From assembly GCF_000427625.1 (NCBI RefSeq), contig NZ_KE386569.1:10796-74795 (forward strand): a stretch of 64,000 bases of DNA, written 5' to 3'. Shown here in pieces: positions 47,855-57,305 of this stretch (positions are counted from its first letter, which is position 1; each line of letters starts with the position of its first letter). This DNA is from Methylobacter luteus IMV-B-3098 (lineage in GTDB: Bacteria; Pseudomonadota; Gammaproteobacteria; Methylococcales; Methylomonadaceae). Both the position numbers and the translations under genes were made by a program. Below the pieces are notes generated by a model. The model saw nothing but the letters and a program-made list of their open reading frames with translations, was not told the origin of the DNA and did no database searches.

Positions 47855-48982
47855 ATGGACAATCTGCTTTCACTCTGGCACAGCACCGGCCTGTACAATA
47901 TGACCGGCGGCCAGGCGCTCATGATGCTGGTCGGCTTCCTGCTGCTGTTCCTGGCCATCAAGAAAGGCTTCGAGCCGCTCCTGCTGCTGCCGATCGGCTT
48001 CGGCGCGATCCTCAGCAACATCCCGGTCGCCGGCATCGCCGACGAGGGCGGCCTGCTCTATTACCTGTATTTCGGCATCAAGAGCGGGCTGTTTCCGCTG
48101 CTGATCTTCATGGGCGTCGGCGCCATGACCGATTTCGGGCCGCTGCTGGCCAACCCGAAGACCTTATTGCTCGGGGCGGCCGCGCAGTTCGGCATCTTCG
48201 CCTCCCTGCTCGGCGCCCTGGCGCTGAACATCGTGCCGGGCCTGGAATTCAGCCTGAAGGATGCGGCGGCCATCGCCATCATCGGCGGCGCCGACGGCCC
48301 GACCGCGATATACGTGGCCTCGCGCCTGGCGCCGGACCTGCTCGGCGCGATCGCGGTCGCGGCCTATTCGTACATGGCCCTGGTGCCCTTGATCCAGCCG
48401 CCGATCATGCGCGCTTTGACCACGGAAGCCGAGCGCCGCATCGAGATGCAGCAGATGCGCACGGTCGGCCGCACCGAGAAGATCGTCTTCCCGCTGCTCT
48501 TGATCGCCCTGACCGCGCTGCTGCTGCCGTCGGCCGCGCCGCTGGTCGGCATGTTCGCGCTGGGCAACCTGATGAACGCCTGCGGCGTGGTCGACCGGCT
48601 CAGCCAGACCGCCCAGAACGAGCTGATCAACATCGTGACCATCTTTTTGGGGCTGTCGGTCGGCTCCAAGCTCAGCGCCGAGGCGTTTTTGCAGATGGAG
48701 ACCTTGGGGATTCTGGCCCTGGGCGCGGCGGCGTTCGCGATCGGCACGGCGGCCGGCGTGCTGATGGCCAAGCTGATGAACAAATTCAGCAAGACGCTGA
48801 TCAACCCGCTGATCGGCGCGGCCGGCGTGTCGGCCGTGCCGATGGCGGCGCGCGTCGCCAACAAGCTGGGCCTGGAGAGCAATCCGCACAACTTCCTGCT
48901 CATGCACGCGATGGGCCCGAACGTGGCCGGCGTGATCGGCTCGGCGGTCGCCGCCGGTATTTTGCTGAGCCTGGTGAAATAA
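47855..48982 (+). CDS. oadB: Oxaloacetate decarboxylase beta subunit (Na+ pump)
   Basis: The 375-residue membrane protein has about nine to eleven helices and the family motifs [20 protein letters not shown] (about 63-82) and [19 protein letters not shown] (about 147-165), the latter with the conserved Asp of the Na+ site. It decarboxylates carboxybiotin and exports Na+. A TonB-free membrane pump, it closes the oadGAB operon. The same GC-rich codon usage as oadA ends abruptly after the stop codon. Confidence 0.95.
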   Translation: MDNLLSLWHSTGLYNMTGGQALMMLVGFLLLFLAIKKGFEPLLLLPIGFGAILSNIPVAGIADEGGLLYYLYFGIKSGLFPLLIFMGVGAMTDFGPLLANPKTLLLGAAAQFGIFASLLGALALNIVPGLEFSLKDAAAIAIIGGADGPTAIYVASRLAPDLLGAIAVAAYSYMALVPLIQPPIMRALTTEAERRIEMQQMRTVGRTEKIVFPLLLIALTALLLPSAAPLVGMFALGNLMNACGVVDRLSQTAQNELINIVTIFLGLSVGSKLSAEAFLQMETLGILALGAAAFAIGTAAGVLMAKLMNKFSKTLINPLIGAAGVSAVPMAARVANKLGLESNPHNFLLMHAMGPNVAGVIGSAVAAGILLSLVK

Positions 48983-49035
48983 AGACGGAAATGCCTGTAG
49001 TTAAGTCATTTTCGCTTGATAAACAGTTAATTCAT

Positions 49036-49089
49036 GGGTTTTATGCAAAACTCAGTCACAATTTGCGGGTTTGATGCAAGATCCAGTTA
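49036..49089. promoter_or_regulatory. Two 23-bp imperfect direct repeats upstream of the aminotransferase
   Basis: The segments 49036-49058 and 49067-49089 share GGGTTT.ATGCAA and CAGT.A, with 18 of 23 positions identical. They are spaced 31 bp, about three helical turns. The motif CAGTTAATT also occurs at 49024-49032 and 49084-49092. They look like tandem operator sites 115-170 bp before the start codon at 49207. Confidence 0.45.
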
Positions 49090-49206
49090 ATTGTTTTTTG
49101 CTATGATGACACGGCCTGACTTGTCAGGTCGTGTCTGAGTAGTAGGCACATGGATTGGTTCTGTCTCTACTCTCTCGTTATACAGTAATTAGTTTAGGAG
49201 CTTTCA

Positions 49207-50427
49207 ATGACTATTTTTCCAGCTTTGGAAATCCCCAATACGCTAGCCGCCGGTCCCGGTCCTGGTAACACAGATCCCAGGGTGCTCGAGCGCTTGTGCA
49301 AAACCGGTGTTGCCGATCACATGCAAGCCGATGTTGTGAGAGGGATGATTGAAGCTAAACAGATGCTCCGCGAAGTATGGGGTACAAAAAATACTTATAC
49401 TTACGGTGTTGCCGGTACCGGTTTCAGCGGCCTGGATTGTGTATTCAGTCTGATTCTTCCGGGCGATAAAGTTGTCGCGTTCGTTAACGGTACTTTTAGC
49501 GGCATTGACGGGCAGGCGATCCGCATGAAGGCATCCAGTATTCAGGATTTGGCGGCTGATCCATTAAATCCAAAACCTGCCAATGTGACGGTGGTCAATG
49601 TGCCCCATGGGCAATCCGTGACCGGCGAAATCGTCGATGCGGAATTGGCTAAACACAAACCGATGTGGGCTTTTATGGCGCACTGGGAAACTGGTAGCGG
49701 TCGTGTCAATGACCTGAAAGGTTTTAATGACGCCTGCGCCAAACATGGCGTCATGGGCATTGTCGATGCGGTATCCAGCCTGGGCGTCGCCGATTTTAGC
49801 ATCGATGACTATCCGGCCATCGTCGCTTGGGCGTCTTGCCCGCAAAAAGGCGTATTGAGCCTGCCGTTGACTTATGCGCCGGTCAGTTTCAGAGATGAAG
49901 CAATTAACCTTTTAGCCAGACGCGGCTGTTACACCTATGTGCACCATCCTATTCTGGAAGCGCGTCACTGGGGCATCGTGGACGGGCAGGATGCGGCGGC
50001 GGTTTATCACCGTACGCATTCGTCTTATGCCGTGGCCGCGTTCCATGAAGCTTTGCGCATTCTGCTGACACATACGGTCAAGCAAAAGGCGGCCGACTAT
50101 GCTTATCATGAGGCTGCACTGAAGCAGGCCGTTCAAGCCATGGGGTGCGAAGTCACTTCCAATATGACCAGTCTGGTCGTATTGAATTTGCCCGGTAATC
50201 TGGCCGGTAAGGAAAAAGAGCTGGTCACTAAGTGTCGGGCCGAAGGCTTTGCGATTTGGACGACCTTGTCAGAACCAGTGCAGATACGCATCGGTATCCT
50301 GAATCAGCTGACCGTTGAAGCGATTAGCGACATCATCGGCCGCTTTGTCGATGCCATGATCAACATGGGCGCGGATATCGATAAAGAGGCGGTTATGCAA
50401 GGGCTTAACGCCTATTATACCGGTTAA
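49207..50427 (+). CDS. Class V aminotransferase (alanine/serine-glyoxylate aminotransferase family)
   Basis: The 406-residue PLP enzyme has the family opening AAGPGPGNTDPRVLERL (about 14-30), the cofactor aspartate region MGIVDAVSSLGVADFSIDD (about 183-201) and the Schiff-base lysine in SCPQKGVLSLPLTY (about 213-226). It is likely to transaminate glyoxylate with alanine or serine. A distinct serine-glyoxylate aminotransferase lies in the serine-cycle block at 59437-60603, so this one may have a different amino donor. AGGAG at 49196-49200 gives the start. Transcription ends at a strong palindromic terminator. Confidence 0.82.
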   Translation: MTIFPALEIPNTLAAGPGPGNTDPRVLERLCKTGVADHMQADVVRGMIEAKQMLREVWGTKNTYTYGVAGTGFSGLDCVFSLILPGDKVVAFVNGTFSGIDGQAIRMKASSIQDLAADPLNPKPANVTVVNVPHGQSVTGEIVDAELAKHKPMWAFMAHWETGSGRVNDLKGFNDACAKHGVMGIVDAVSSLGVADFSIDDYPAIVAWASCPQKGVLSLPLTYAPVSFRDEAINLLARRGCYTYVHHPILEARHWGIVDGQDAAAVYHRTHSSYAVAAFHEALRILLTHTVKQKAADYAYHEAALKQAVQAMGCEVTSNMTSLVVLNLPGNLAGKEKELVTKCRAEGFAIWTTLSEPVQIRIGILNQLTVEAISDIIGRFVDAMINMGADIDKEAVMQGLNAYYTG

Positions 50428-50526
50428 TCCTCTAGCGTAGGCGGGTTACGACCCGCGGAGAGCGACTGCTGGCGGAACATTCAGTGATTAGCGCGTCTAA
50501 CCCGCCCTGCAGACTCTGCTACAAAT

Positions 50527-50567
50527 AAAAAAAGCCTCTGACGGTTAACCGTCAGAGGCTTTTTTTT
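50527..50567. terminator. Bidirectional intrinsic terminator
   Basis: An 11-bp perfect stem (GCCTCTGACGG, loop TTAA, 50534-50559) has seven A on the left (50527-50533) and eight T on the right (50560-50567). It works for the aminotransferase gene on the plus strand and would also block transcription arriving from the IS on the minus strand. Confidence 0.92.
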
Positions 50568-50589
50568 ACCAGGCTAGAGCAATTATCTA

Positions 50590-51252
50590 TTACGTAGAAA
50601 CATAGCCTGAATGCCTGAAGAGATTGAGGCACTCATCCGCTTGAAACTCATCCAACAGCTTACCAATGAGTTGCCAGAGCTTGTCGTAAGTGCGCTCGGC
50701 GGCCTTGCGCAGCAACGCCTTCAGTTTGGCGAAGACTTGCTCGATCGGATTCAGCTCAGGACTATAGGGCGGCAGATATTGGATCGTCGCCCCGTGCGCT
50801 TCAACAATGGACTGGACTTCCGCCACCTTATGGGCGGACAGATTGTCACAGATGACGATGTCGCCGGGCTTCAAGGTCGGTCCCAGTTGCGAGCGCAGAT
50901 ATTCCTTGAAGGCTTCGCCCGTCATGGCCTGGTCCAGACACCAGGGCGCGGTGAGCCGGTCGGCACGCAAGCCGGCAATGAAGGTCAGGGTTTGCCAATG
51001 GCCTGCCGGTGCCGCATCCCGACAGCGGGCGCCACCCAAGGCCCGGCCATAGCGACGGATCATGTTCGTGGAGACGCCCGTTTCATCCAGAAACACCAAC
51101 TTCGACAGATCGCAGGTTTGCTGCCAGGCTTGCCATTGCTCTCGGGCCATCGCGACATCTGCGCGTTGCTGCTCACTGGCGACCAGCGTTTTTTTTATAG
51201 CGATAGCCCAGCTTGCGCCTAATAAACTTATCAATGGCCGAGATCGAAACAC
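50590..51252 (-). CDS. IS630-family transposase, catalytic frame (OrfB)
   Basis: This frame contains the DDE catalytic domain: FLDETGVSTNM (first Asp), IVICDNLSAHK (second Asp) and YSPELNPIEQVFAKLK (Glu). Its open frame overlaps the DNA-binding frame at 51173-51538 by 80 bp, and the two are out of register. A shift at the A8 run (complement of T51189-51196) would fuse them into a protein of about 340 residues, the normal IS630 transposase size. The apparent ATG start at 51252 is probably not used. Confidence 0.9.
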   Translation of the reverse strand: MFRSRPLISLLGASWAIAIKKTLVASEQQRADVAMAREQWQAWQQTCDLSKLVFLDETGVSTNMIRRYGRALGGARCRDAAPAGHWQTLTFIAGLRADRLTAPWCLDQAMTGEAFKEYLRSQLGPTLKPGDIVICDNLSAHKVAEVQSIVEAHGATIQYLPPYSPELNPIEQVFAKLKALLRKAAERTYDKLWQLIGKLLDEFQADECLNLFRHSGYVST

Positions 51253-51538
51253 TTAGGCTGTGTTCGCGTCCCAGCCAAGCCTGCAGTTCCTGCAAGGTCA
51301 TCGACGGACTACTCGCTAACTGTTCCTTGATGGCGGCTTCATAAGGTTCCAGCCGCGAGCGTCTGTAGCCGCCAAAGGGCTTGCCTTGAACGGCTCCGGT
51401 TTCACGCCACAAGGCGTGCATTCGGCAGACAAAGGCCGGACTGACTTTGTATTGTAAAGCCACGGCCCGCACGGTGTGGCCTGCGGCAACCGCTTCAGCC
51501 ACCCGGCTGCGTAAATCTTCGGAATAAGGCTTGGGCAT
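51173..51538 (-). CDS. IS630-family transposase, DNA-binding frame (OrfA)
   Basis: The 121-residue helix-turn-helix part (residues about 5-60, RSRVAEAVAAGHTVRAVALQ region) is followed by a winged-helix-like segment. It stops 12 nt after the A8 slippage site. Identical at the protein level to the copy at 138-503. Confidence 0.9.
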   Translation of the reverse strand: MPKPYSEDLRSRVAEAVAAGHTVRAVALQYKVSPAFVCRMHALWRETGAVQGKPFGGYRRSRLEPYEAAIKEQLASSPSMTLQELQAWLGREHSLSVSISAIDKFIRRKLGYRYKKNAGRQ

Positions 51539-51627
51539 GATAAAAATGGCTCATTTCGTTTAACAAGAGGTTAGTTTATATCATGTTTTTATCTAAAAGA
51601 TAATTGCTCTAGTGGAGCCGATTAAGG

Positions 51628-53301
51628 TTAAAACAAGCCGGTAATTTTGCCGTTGTCATCAATATCAATCCGTTCCGCGGCCGGCACCTTAGGCAGGCCC
51701 GGCATGGTCATCATGTCGCCGGCAATGGCGACGATGAAGCCGGCACCGTTGGCCAGCCTGACATCCCTGATTTCGACCGTGTGGCCGCTAGGCGCGCCTT
51801 TAGCGTTCGGATTGGTCGAGAATGACATCTGGGTCTTCGCCATGCAGACCGGGAATTTGCCATAGTCGGCTTCCCAGGCCGCCAATTGTCCCTTGACTTT
51901 GGCATTGGCCGTAACGCCTGCCGCACCGTACAGCTTGGTGGCGATGGTTTCGATTTTTTCCCACAGGCTCAGGTTCTCGTCATAAACATAGCTGAAGCCC
52001 GGTTCGCGGTTATCCACGATGTTGACGATTTCCCGAGCCAGTTCTTCGGCGCCGGCGCTGCCTTGAGCCCAATGTTTGGAAACAACGCATTTTGCACCCA
52101 AGGCTTCGCATTTTGCTTTCAGCAATGCGATTTCGGCATCGGTATCGAATGTGAAATGATTGATGCAGACCACGCAGGGCAGGCCGTAATGGTTGTTGAT
52201 ATTGCTCAGGTGCCGTTCCAGGTTTTCAAAGCCTTTTTCCAGAGCCGCCAGATTTTCGACATTCAGTTCTTCCCTGGCTACGCCGCCATGAAATTTCAGT
52301 GCCCTGACAGTGGCGACCAGCACGACGGCCGACGGTTTCAGGTCAGACATGCGGCATTTGATGTCGATGAATTTTTCAGCGCCCAGATCGGCGCCGAAGC
52401 CGGCTTCGGTGACGACATAGTCGGCCAGTTTCAGGGCGGTTTTGGTCGCCGTGACCGTGTTGCAGCCGTGCGCGATATTGGCGAACGGGCCTCCGTGGAT
52501 GATCGCGATGTTGTTTTCCAGTGTTTGCACGAGGTTCGGCTTGATCGCGTCCTTTAACAAGGCCGCCATCGCGCCGTGCGCTTTCAGGTTGCGGGCATAA
52601 ACCGGCGTCACTTTGTCGGATTTGTAGCCGATCACGATGCGGCCGAGGCGTTCTTTCAGGTCGGCGCGGCTTGTCGCCAAGCACAGAATCGCCATGATTT
52701 CGGAGGCGACGACGATGTCATAGCCGTCTTCACGCAGATAACCGTTGGCGGGACCGCCCATGCCGACGACAATATTGCGCAGGGCGCGGTCGTTCATGTC
52801 GACGACGCGCTTCCACTGGATGCGCCGGGGGTCTATGTCCAGCTCGTTGCCGTGGTTGATGTGGTTGTCTATCAAGGCTGACAGCAGGTTGTGCGCTACA
52901 CCGATCGCATGGAAATCACCGGTAAAATGCAGGTTGATGTCTTCCATCGGCACGACTTGCGAGTATCCGCCGCCAGCTGCTCCTCCTTTGACACCGAAGC
53001 AAGGGCCCAGGGATGGCTCACGCAGGCACATCATGGCTTTTTTGCCGATGCGGTTCAAGGCATCGCCAAGCCCCACCGTTGTGGTGGTTTTGCCTTCACC
53101 GGCCGGAGTCGGGCTGATCGCCGTCACCAGAATCAGCTTGCCGTCTTTCTTGTCGCTCAGGCTATTGACGTATTCCAGCGACATTTTCGCTTTGTAATGG
53201 CCGATAGGGTCCAGATACTCGGCATCAATGCCGTATTGCTCTTTAACCAATCCGATGATGGGTTTCATGTTCGCCTTCTGGGCGATTTCAATATCAGACA
53301 T
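51628..53301 (-). CDS. ftfL: Formate--tetrahydrofolate ligase
   Basis: The 557-residue enzyme activates formate to 10-formyl-H4F with ATP, feeding C1 units into the serine cycle. The P-loop region [20 protein letters not shown] (about 68-87) and [14 protein letters not shown]-type glycine motif (visible as [16 protein letters not shown], about 110-125) are diagnostic. GGAGG five bases upstream sets ATG 53301; an upstream in-frame ATG at 53346 lacks such a site. Usual symbols are fhs or ftfL. It is downstream of glyA, from which it is separated by a terminator-like hairpin. Confidence 0.97.
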   Translation of the reverse strand: MSDIEIAQKANMKPIIGLVKEQYGIDAEYLDPIGHYKAKMSLEYVNSLSDKKDGKLILVTAISPTPAGEGKTTTTVGLGDALNRIGKKAMMCLREPSLGPCFGVKGGAAGGGYSQVVPMEDINLHFTGDFHAIGVAHNLLSALIDNHINHGNELDIDPRRIQWKRVVDMNDRALRNIVVGMGGPANGYLREDGYDIVVASEIMAILCLATSRADLKERLGRIVIGYKSDKVTPVYARNLKAHGAMAALLKDAIKPNLVQTLENNIAIIHGGPFANIAHGCNTVTATKTALKLADYVVTEAGFGADLGAEKFIDIKCRMSDLKPSAVVLVATVRALKFHGGVAREELNVENLAALEKGFENLERHLSNINNHYGLPCVVCINHFTFDTDAEIALLKAKCEALGAKCVVSKHWAQGSAGAEELAREIVNIVDNREPGFSYVYDENLSLWEKIETIATKLYGAAGVTANAKVKGQLAAWEADYGKFPVCMAKTQMSFSTNPNAKGAPSGHTVEIRDVRLANGAGFIVAIAGDMMTMPGLPKVPAAERIDIDDNGKITGLF

Positions 53302-53348
53302 AGTACCTCCCGATCTGATGTGATTTTTCAATTCAGTAAACGTCAAAA

Positions 53349-53378
53349 GCCTGCTTCATTCAGATTAATGAAGCAGGC
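53349..53378 (-). terminator. Hairpin between glyA and ftfL
   Basis: GCCTGCTTCATT (53349-53360) and AATGAAGCAGGC (53367-53378) form a perfect 12-bp stem with a 6-nt loop. Read on the minus strand it is followed by TTTT. It may terminate or attenuate glyA transcription before ftfL. Confidence 0.6.
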
Positions 53379-53408
53379 CATGTAAGGGCTTAATCTGTTT
53401 TTTACAGC

Positions 53409-54665
53409 TTATTCACTGTAAACAGGGAAGCGAGCGCACAGCAGGCTGACTTTTTCGCGCACTGCGGCGATGACGTTTTCGTCATCCATGTTTTCCATGA
53501 CATCGCACATCAGGTTGGCGATTTCAATCATTTGTGGCTCTTTAAAGCCGCGCGACGTCGGTGCCGGCGTGCCGACGCGAATGCCGCTGGTGACAAAAGG
53601 CGATTCAGGGTCGTTAGGCACGGCATTTTTATTAACGGTAATATGCGCTTTGCCTAAGGCGGCGTCAGCGGCTTTACCGGTGATGCCTTTAGGAATCAGC
53701 GAAACCAGCATCAGGTGGTTGTCAGTGCCGCCCGAAACGACGTCAAAGCCGCGATTCATGAATACTTCGGCCATGGCTTTGGCATTCTTGATCACTTGCT
53801 GTTGATAAGTGCGGAATTCAGGCTGCATGGCTTCCTTGAAAGCCACGGCTTTTGCCGCGATGACATGCATTAAAGGGCCGCCCTGAATGCCCGGGAAAAT
53901 ATTGGAGTCGAGCTTTTTCTCCAGGTCCGGGTTGCTTTTGCACAGGATGAGGCCGCCGCGAGGGCCGCGCAGGCTTTTGTGCGTGGTGCTGGTAACGACA
54001 TCGGCATAAGGCATGGGGTTGGGATACAGTCCGGCGGCAATGAGGCCTGCAACATGCGCGATATCGACAAACAGATAAGCGCCGACTTCATCGGCGATTT
54101 CTCTGAAGCGCGCCCAGTCCATGACGCGTGAATAGGCGGAAAAACCGGCCACGATCATTTTAGGGCGGTGTTCCAGCGCCAGGCGTCTGACTTCGTCGTA
54201 ATCAACCAGGCCGGTCTTCGGATCCAGATGATATTGTATGGCATTGTAGATCTTGCCGGAAAAGTTCGGTTTGGCGCCGTGCGTCAAATGGCCGCCATCG
54301 GACAGCGCCAGACCTAAAATGGTGTCGCCGGGCTGAATCAGAGCCATGAACACGGCCATGTTGGCCTGAGAGCCGGAGTGGGGCTGGACGTTGGCGTAGT
54401 CGGCGCCGAACAGTTCCTTGGCGCGGTTAATCGCCAGTTGCTCGGCCTTGTCGACAAATTCACAACCACCGTAATAACGTCTGCCCGGGTAGCCTTCGGC
54501 ATATTTGTTGGTCAGCAGGGAACCCTGTGCTTCCATCACGCGCGGGCTGGCGTAGTTTTCAGAGGCAATCAGCTCGATATGATCTTCCTGACGATGACGC
54601 TCTTCTTCCATCGCCTGGAACAATTCGTCATCAAAACCGGCGATTGTCATGGATTTTTTAAACAT
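53409..54665 (-). CDS. glyA: Serine hydroxymethyltransferase
   Basis: The 418-residue PLP enzyme condenses glycine and methylene-H4F to serine. [17 protein letters not shown] (about 59-75) and the Schiff-base lysine motif [13 protein letters not shown] (about 226-238) are diagnostic. GGGAG precedes the ATG. It lies 29 bp after the glycerate kinase gene in a minus-strand run with mtdA. Serine-cycle context suggests a methylotrophy-dedicated copy. Confidence 0.97.
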   Translation of the reverse strand: MFKKSMTIAGFDDELFQAMEEERHRQEDHIELIASENYASPRVMEAQGSLLTNKYAEGYPGRRYYGGCEFVDKAEQLAINRAKELFGADYANVQPHSGSQANMAVFMALIQPGDTILGLALSDGGHLTHGAKPNFSGKIYNAIQYHLDPKTGLVDYDEVRRLALEHRPKMIVAGFSAYSRVMDWARFREIADEVGAYLFVDIAHVAGLIAAGLYPNPMPYADVVTSTTHKSLRGPRGGLILCKSNPDLEKKLDSNIFPGIQGGPLMHVIAAKAVAFKEAMQPEFRTYQQQVIKNAKAMAEVFMNRGFDVVSGGTDNHLMLVSLIPKGITGKAADAALGKAHITVNKNAVPNDPESPFVTSGIRVGTPAPTSRGFKEPQMIEIANLMCDVMENMDDENVIAAVREKVSLLCARFPVYSE

Positions 54666-54694
54666 TTATGTCTCCCGATATAGAGTTTTTGTAT

Positions 54695-56077
54695 TCAAGA
54701 TTGTGGATGGATCAGCAATACCTGCAGGTCGGCAACATTGGTCCCGGTTGCGCCCGTATCAAGTAAGTCTCCGGCGTTTTTTAAGGCGCTGTAGGCGTCA
54801 TTGTTATTCAGCAGCGTTTGCGGATCAATGCCGGTCTGCCGCATGCGCTGGATCGTGTCCGGGTCAACCAGGCCTCCGGCTGCATCGGTCGGTCCGTCCC
54901 GTCCGTCGGTGCCGCCGCTTAAAAAGGTCCAGTTGCCGGTTAAGCCGTGTTTCTCGGCGGCACAAGCGAAGGCCAGCGCCATCTCCTGGTTGCGGCCGCC
55001 GCGTCCGGTGCCTTTCAGGGTGACTGTCGTTTCACCGCCTGCCAACAAGGCAACCGGTTTTGTGATGCCGTTATCGATGAGCCGCTTGGCATGGAGGACC
55101 AGCTTTTCAGCTTCGTCTCTGGCTTCGCCGCACAGGTGATCGTTATAGAGTGTTGCTTCGTAACCGAGGTCTTCGGATGCTTTTATGATCGCGCCGACGC
55201 TGATGGCATTACTGCCGATCAGCGTGTGAGTGCTATGCTTAAACGCTTTGTCGCCCGATTTAGGCGTTTCGGATACGTTGCCTTGCAGCCCTTGTTCCAG
55301 ATGATGCCGGACATTGGCGGGTACTTTGTCCCAGACGCCTTTGGATTTGAAAACATCGATGGCATCGGCGAATGTGGTATCGTCAGGCACGGTAGGCCCG
55401 CTGGCGATGGCGCTTAAATCGTCTCCCAAAACATCGGATAAAATCAGTGCATGCAGATCGGCCGGTACCGCCATTTTAGCCAGGCCGCCGCCCTTGATTA
55501 GCGATAAATGCTTGCGTACGCAGTTGATCTGATTGATGTTGGCGCCGCAGGCCAGTAACAGATCCGTCGTGGCAATTTTCTCCTCCAACCTAATTGAAGG
55601 CACCGGGTAGGGGATCAGTGCCGAGCCGCCGCCGCTGACCAGCACCAGCACGAGCTCATCCTTTTGTGCGCCGCGCACCTGATCGGCAATCAATCGAGCG
55701 CCTTTAAGCCCGGCCGCATCGGGCAGCGGATGCGATGCGCCGATGACCTCGAAGTTATCGATGGCGGTTGCATTTTCATAGTTAGTCACGGCAATGCCCC
55801 GGCCTGCCAGCAGATGCGCCGGGATGATTTCCTGGGCGGCCCTGGCCATGGCGCAGGCTGCCTTTCCGAAGGCAATCATATGAACTTTTGACCACCTGCC
55901 CAGGAGTTTCTGATTGCTGTCATTTAAATTTAACCGGATTTCGATATGATGATCGCCAGCAGTAAGGCAGCGTTTAACGGCTTTATAAGGGTTGGAGGCC
56001 TCAATGCCGGCTTGAAAAATGTTGAGTGCATTTTTTCTGATGGCATCGATTGAGGCGGGATTGGCGGAATTGCTCAT
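54695..56077 (-). CDS. gck: Glycerate 2-kinase (MOFRL family)
   Basis: The 460-residue protein belongs to the DUF4147/MOFRL glycerate kinase family. It has an N-terminal Rossmann-like domain with AFGKAACAMARAAQ (about 70-83) and LVSGGGSALIPYPVP (about 149-163), and a C-terminal MOFRL domain with GRGGRNQEMALAFA (about 355-368) and SGGTDGRDGPTDAAGG (about 383-398). It makes 2-phosphoglycerate from glycerate, the step after HprA in the serine cycle. ATG 56077 is 19 bp after mtdA; the frame is open further upstream, into mtdA. Confidence 0.93.
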   Translation of the reverse strand: MSNSANPASIDAIRKNALNIFQAGIEASNPYKAVKRCLTAGDHHIEIRLNLNDSNQKLLGRWSKVHMIAFGKAACAMARAAQEIIPAHLLAGRGIAVTNYENATAIDNFEVIGASHPLPDAAGLKGARLIADQVRGAQKDELVLVLVSGGGSALIPYPVPSIRLEEKIATTDLLLACGANINQINCVRKHLSLIKGGGLAKMAVPADLHALILSDVLGDDLSAIASGPTVPDDTTFADAIDVFKSKGVWDKVPANVRHHLEQGLQGNVSETPKSGDKAFKHSTHTLIGSNAISVGAIIKASEDLGYEATLYNDHLCGEARDEAEKLVLHAKRLIDNGITKPVALLAGGETTVTLKGTGRGGRNQEMALAFACAAEKHGLTGNWTFLSGGTDGRDGPTDAAGGLVDPDTIQRMRQTGIDPQTLLNNNDAYSALKNAGDLLDTGATGTNVADLQVLLIHPQS

Positions 56078-56096
56078 ATCAACTTCTGTCAGGCGA

Positions 56097-56954
56097 TCAA
56101 GCCATTTCCATAGCGAGAGCAAAGATGTTTTCGGCATCAAAAACCTGTCTGTTATCTTCAAACAGTTTGGCTATGCAGGCACGGTGTAAAGCCAGCTTCA
56201 ACGTGCCAAAGCCGATAGCTCCCCAGATGATTTTGCCGTGGCGTTCGATGCCTTTGTCCATCATATCTGTGCCGCCGATGCCGATCGGGGGCGTTGCATT
56301 GGCGTCGGCCATCATTTCGATATGGCTGTTGTTTTGCCATTGGTCGGCTGTGAGCAGTTCGACGCCCGCCTTGCCGGTCGCAAAAACGATGTTCGCGTAT
56401 TCGATGGCTTTGGCTCTGGCCTCGTTATCAGTCGCTTCAACAGGGATCAAGTCAACCCCGAAGCGTGCTTTCATGGCATTGCAGGCTTGTACGGCGCGCT
56501 CCATCGTGCGGGACGTCAGCGAGACTTCGGCGCCTTCCTGTGCCAGCATGACGGCCGCGCGCTGGCCTACCGGGCCTGTGCCGGCCAGTATCACGGCTTT
56601 TTTACCGGCTATGGTGCCGCTGGTAGCCAGTTTGGCCACGCCTGCGGCCGCGGTGGTGTTGCTGCCGTTGCTGTCCAGCATGATAGAGACCTGGAAGCCG
56701 GGGAAGAAATGCTTTTGTACGGCCGTAAAGAGCTCCTGGCCTGCGACCATGTCGCTGCCACCGACGAAAATGGCTGTGTTTTTCTTTTCCTTAGGTGCGC
56801 GCGTGAAAATAGTGCCTTCCACTAGGGAAGTGATGTTGTCCGGTGTCAGTCCTCCGTACCCGACCACATGATCCGCACCGCCATCATAGCCTACAACAGT
56901 ATCGAAAACGGAGGGGTGAGCGTCTGTATCGAATTGGAATAGCAGTTTTTTCAT
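56097..56954 (-). CDS. mtdA: NADP-dependent methylene-H4MPT/methylene-H4F dehydrogenase MtdA
   Basis: The 285-residue enzyme begins MKKLLFQFDTDAHPSVFDTV, typical of MtdA. It has YDGGADHVVGYGG (about 23-35) and a nucleotide-binding segment VILAGTGPVGQRAAVMLAQ (about 124-142). It oxidises methylene-tetrahydrofolate or methylene-tetrahydromethanopterin, linking formaldehyde metabolism to the serine cycle. It is the first gene of the minus-strand run mtdA-gck-glyA-ftfL. It diverges from mdh. Confidence 0.96.
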   Translation of the reverse strand: MKKLLFQFDTDAHPSVFDTVVGYDGGADHVVGYGGLTPDNITSLVEGTIFTRAPKEKKNTAIFVGGSDMVAGQELFTAVQKHFFPGFQVSIMLDSNGSNTTAAAGVAKLATSGTIAGKKAVILAGTGPVGQRAAVMLAQEGAEVSLTSRTMERAVQACNAMKARFGVDLIPVEATDNEARAKAIEYANIVFATGKAGVELLTADQWQNNSHIEMMADANATPPIGIGGTDMMDKGIERHGKIIWGAIGFGTLKLALHRACIAKLFEDNRQVFDAENIFALAMEMA

Positions 56955-57305
56955 TAACTTACCTGAGAGTGGTTTAGAAAATTACCCAGAAATACGATTC
57001 GTAAATCGCGGCATTATACTCGATAAACCCTTTAGTGCTCCATTTAAGCATTACTTTATGCGGCATTGAGAGGTAGTGCTCATTATTTGACATGTTTTGA
57101 GGGGTGAGGGCTTATTAGGTTGCGTGGAACGTGGGCTTTTCGTTATTATTTATTTAAATTGTGCTGTAGTTATGTAGTATGGATAGTTGGGTATTAAATA
57201 GATATGTGGTGTCGGGAATATAAAAGAGTTGGATGTTATATGATTTCCGATCATTTGGAACTTAACCATAAGTTCTGAAAAACATTATAGAAACTAGGAA
57301 AACAG
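56955..57305. promoter_or_regulatory. Divergent promoter region between mtdA and mdh
   Basis: This 351-bp AT-rich interval must drive both serine-cycle arms. It contains TTGACA at 57087-57092 and a perfect palindrome GAACTTA-ACCA-TAAGTTC at 57258-57275, just upstream of a TATAGA (57286-57291) that could be an mdh -10. No gene is seen. A LysR-type serine-cycle regulator (as QscR in Methylobacterium) is one candidate for binding here. Confidence 0.5.

Larger units (their letters stand above)
50577..51609 (-). mobile_element. Complete IS630-family insertion sequence
   Basis: The 1033-bp element has terminal inverted repeats GAGCAATTATCT (50577-50588) and AGATAATTGCTC (51598-51609), flanked on both sides by TA (50575-50576 and 51610-51611), the expected target duplication. 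It contains two overlapping transposase frames on the minus strand. It is inserted between a terminator and the ftfL stop codon (18 bp away), so no gene is interrupted. Near-identity with the left-edge copy indicates recent movement. Confidence 0.95.

Noticed and set aside
45672-47873. Open frame of 733 codons on the minus strand opposite oadG-oadA
   Set aside because: It is antisense to a clear oadG-oadA pair. It exists because GC-rich codons remove stops on the complement; its translation is a low-complexity string rich in His, Arg, Gly and Asp with no domain.
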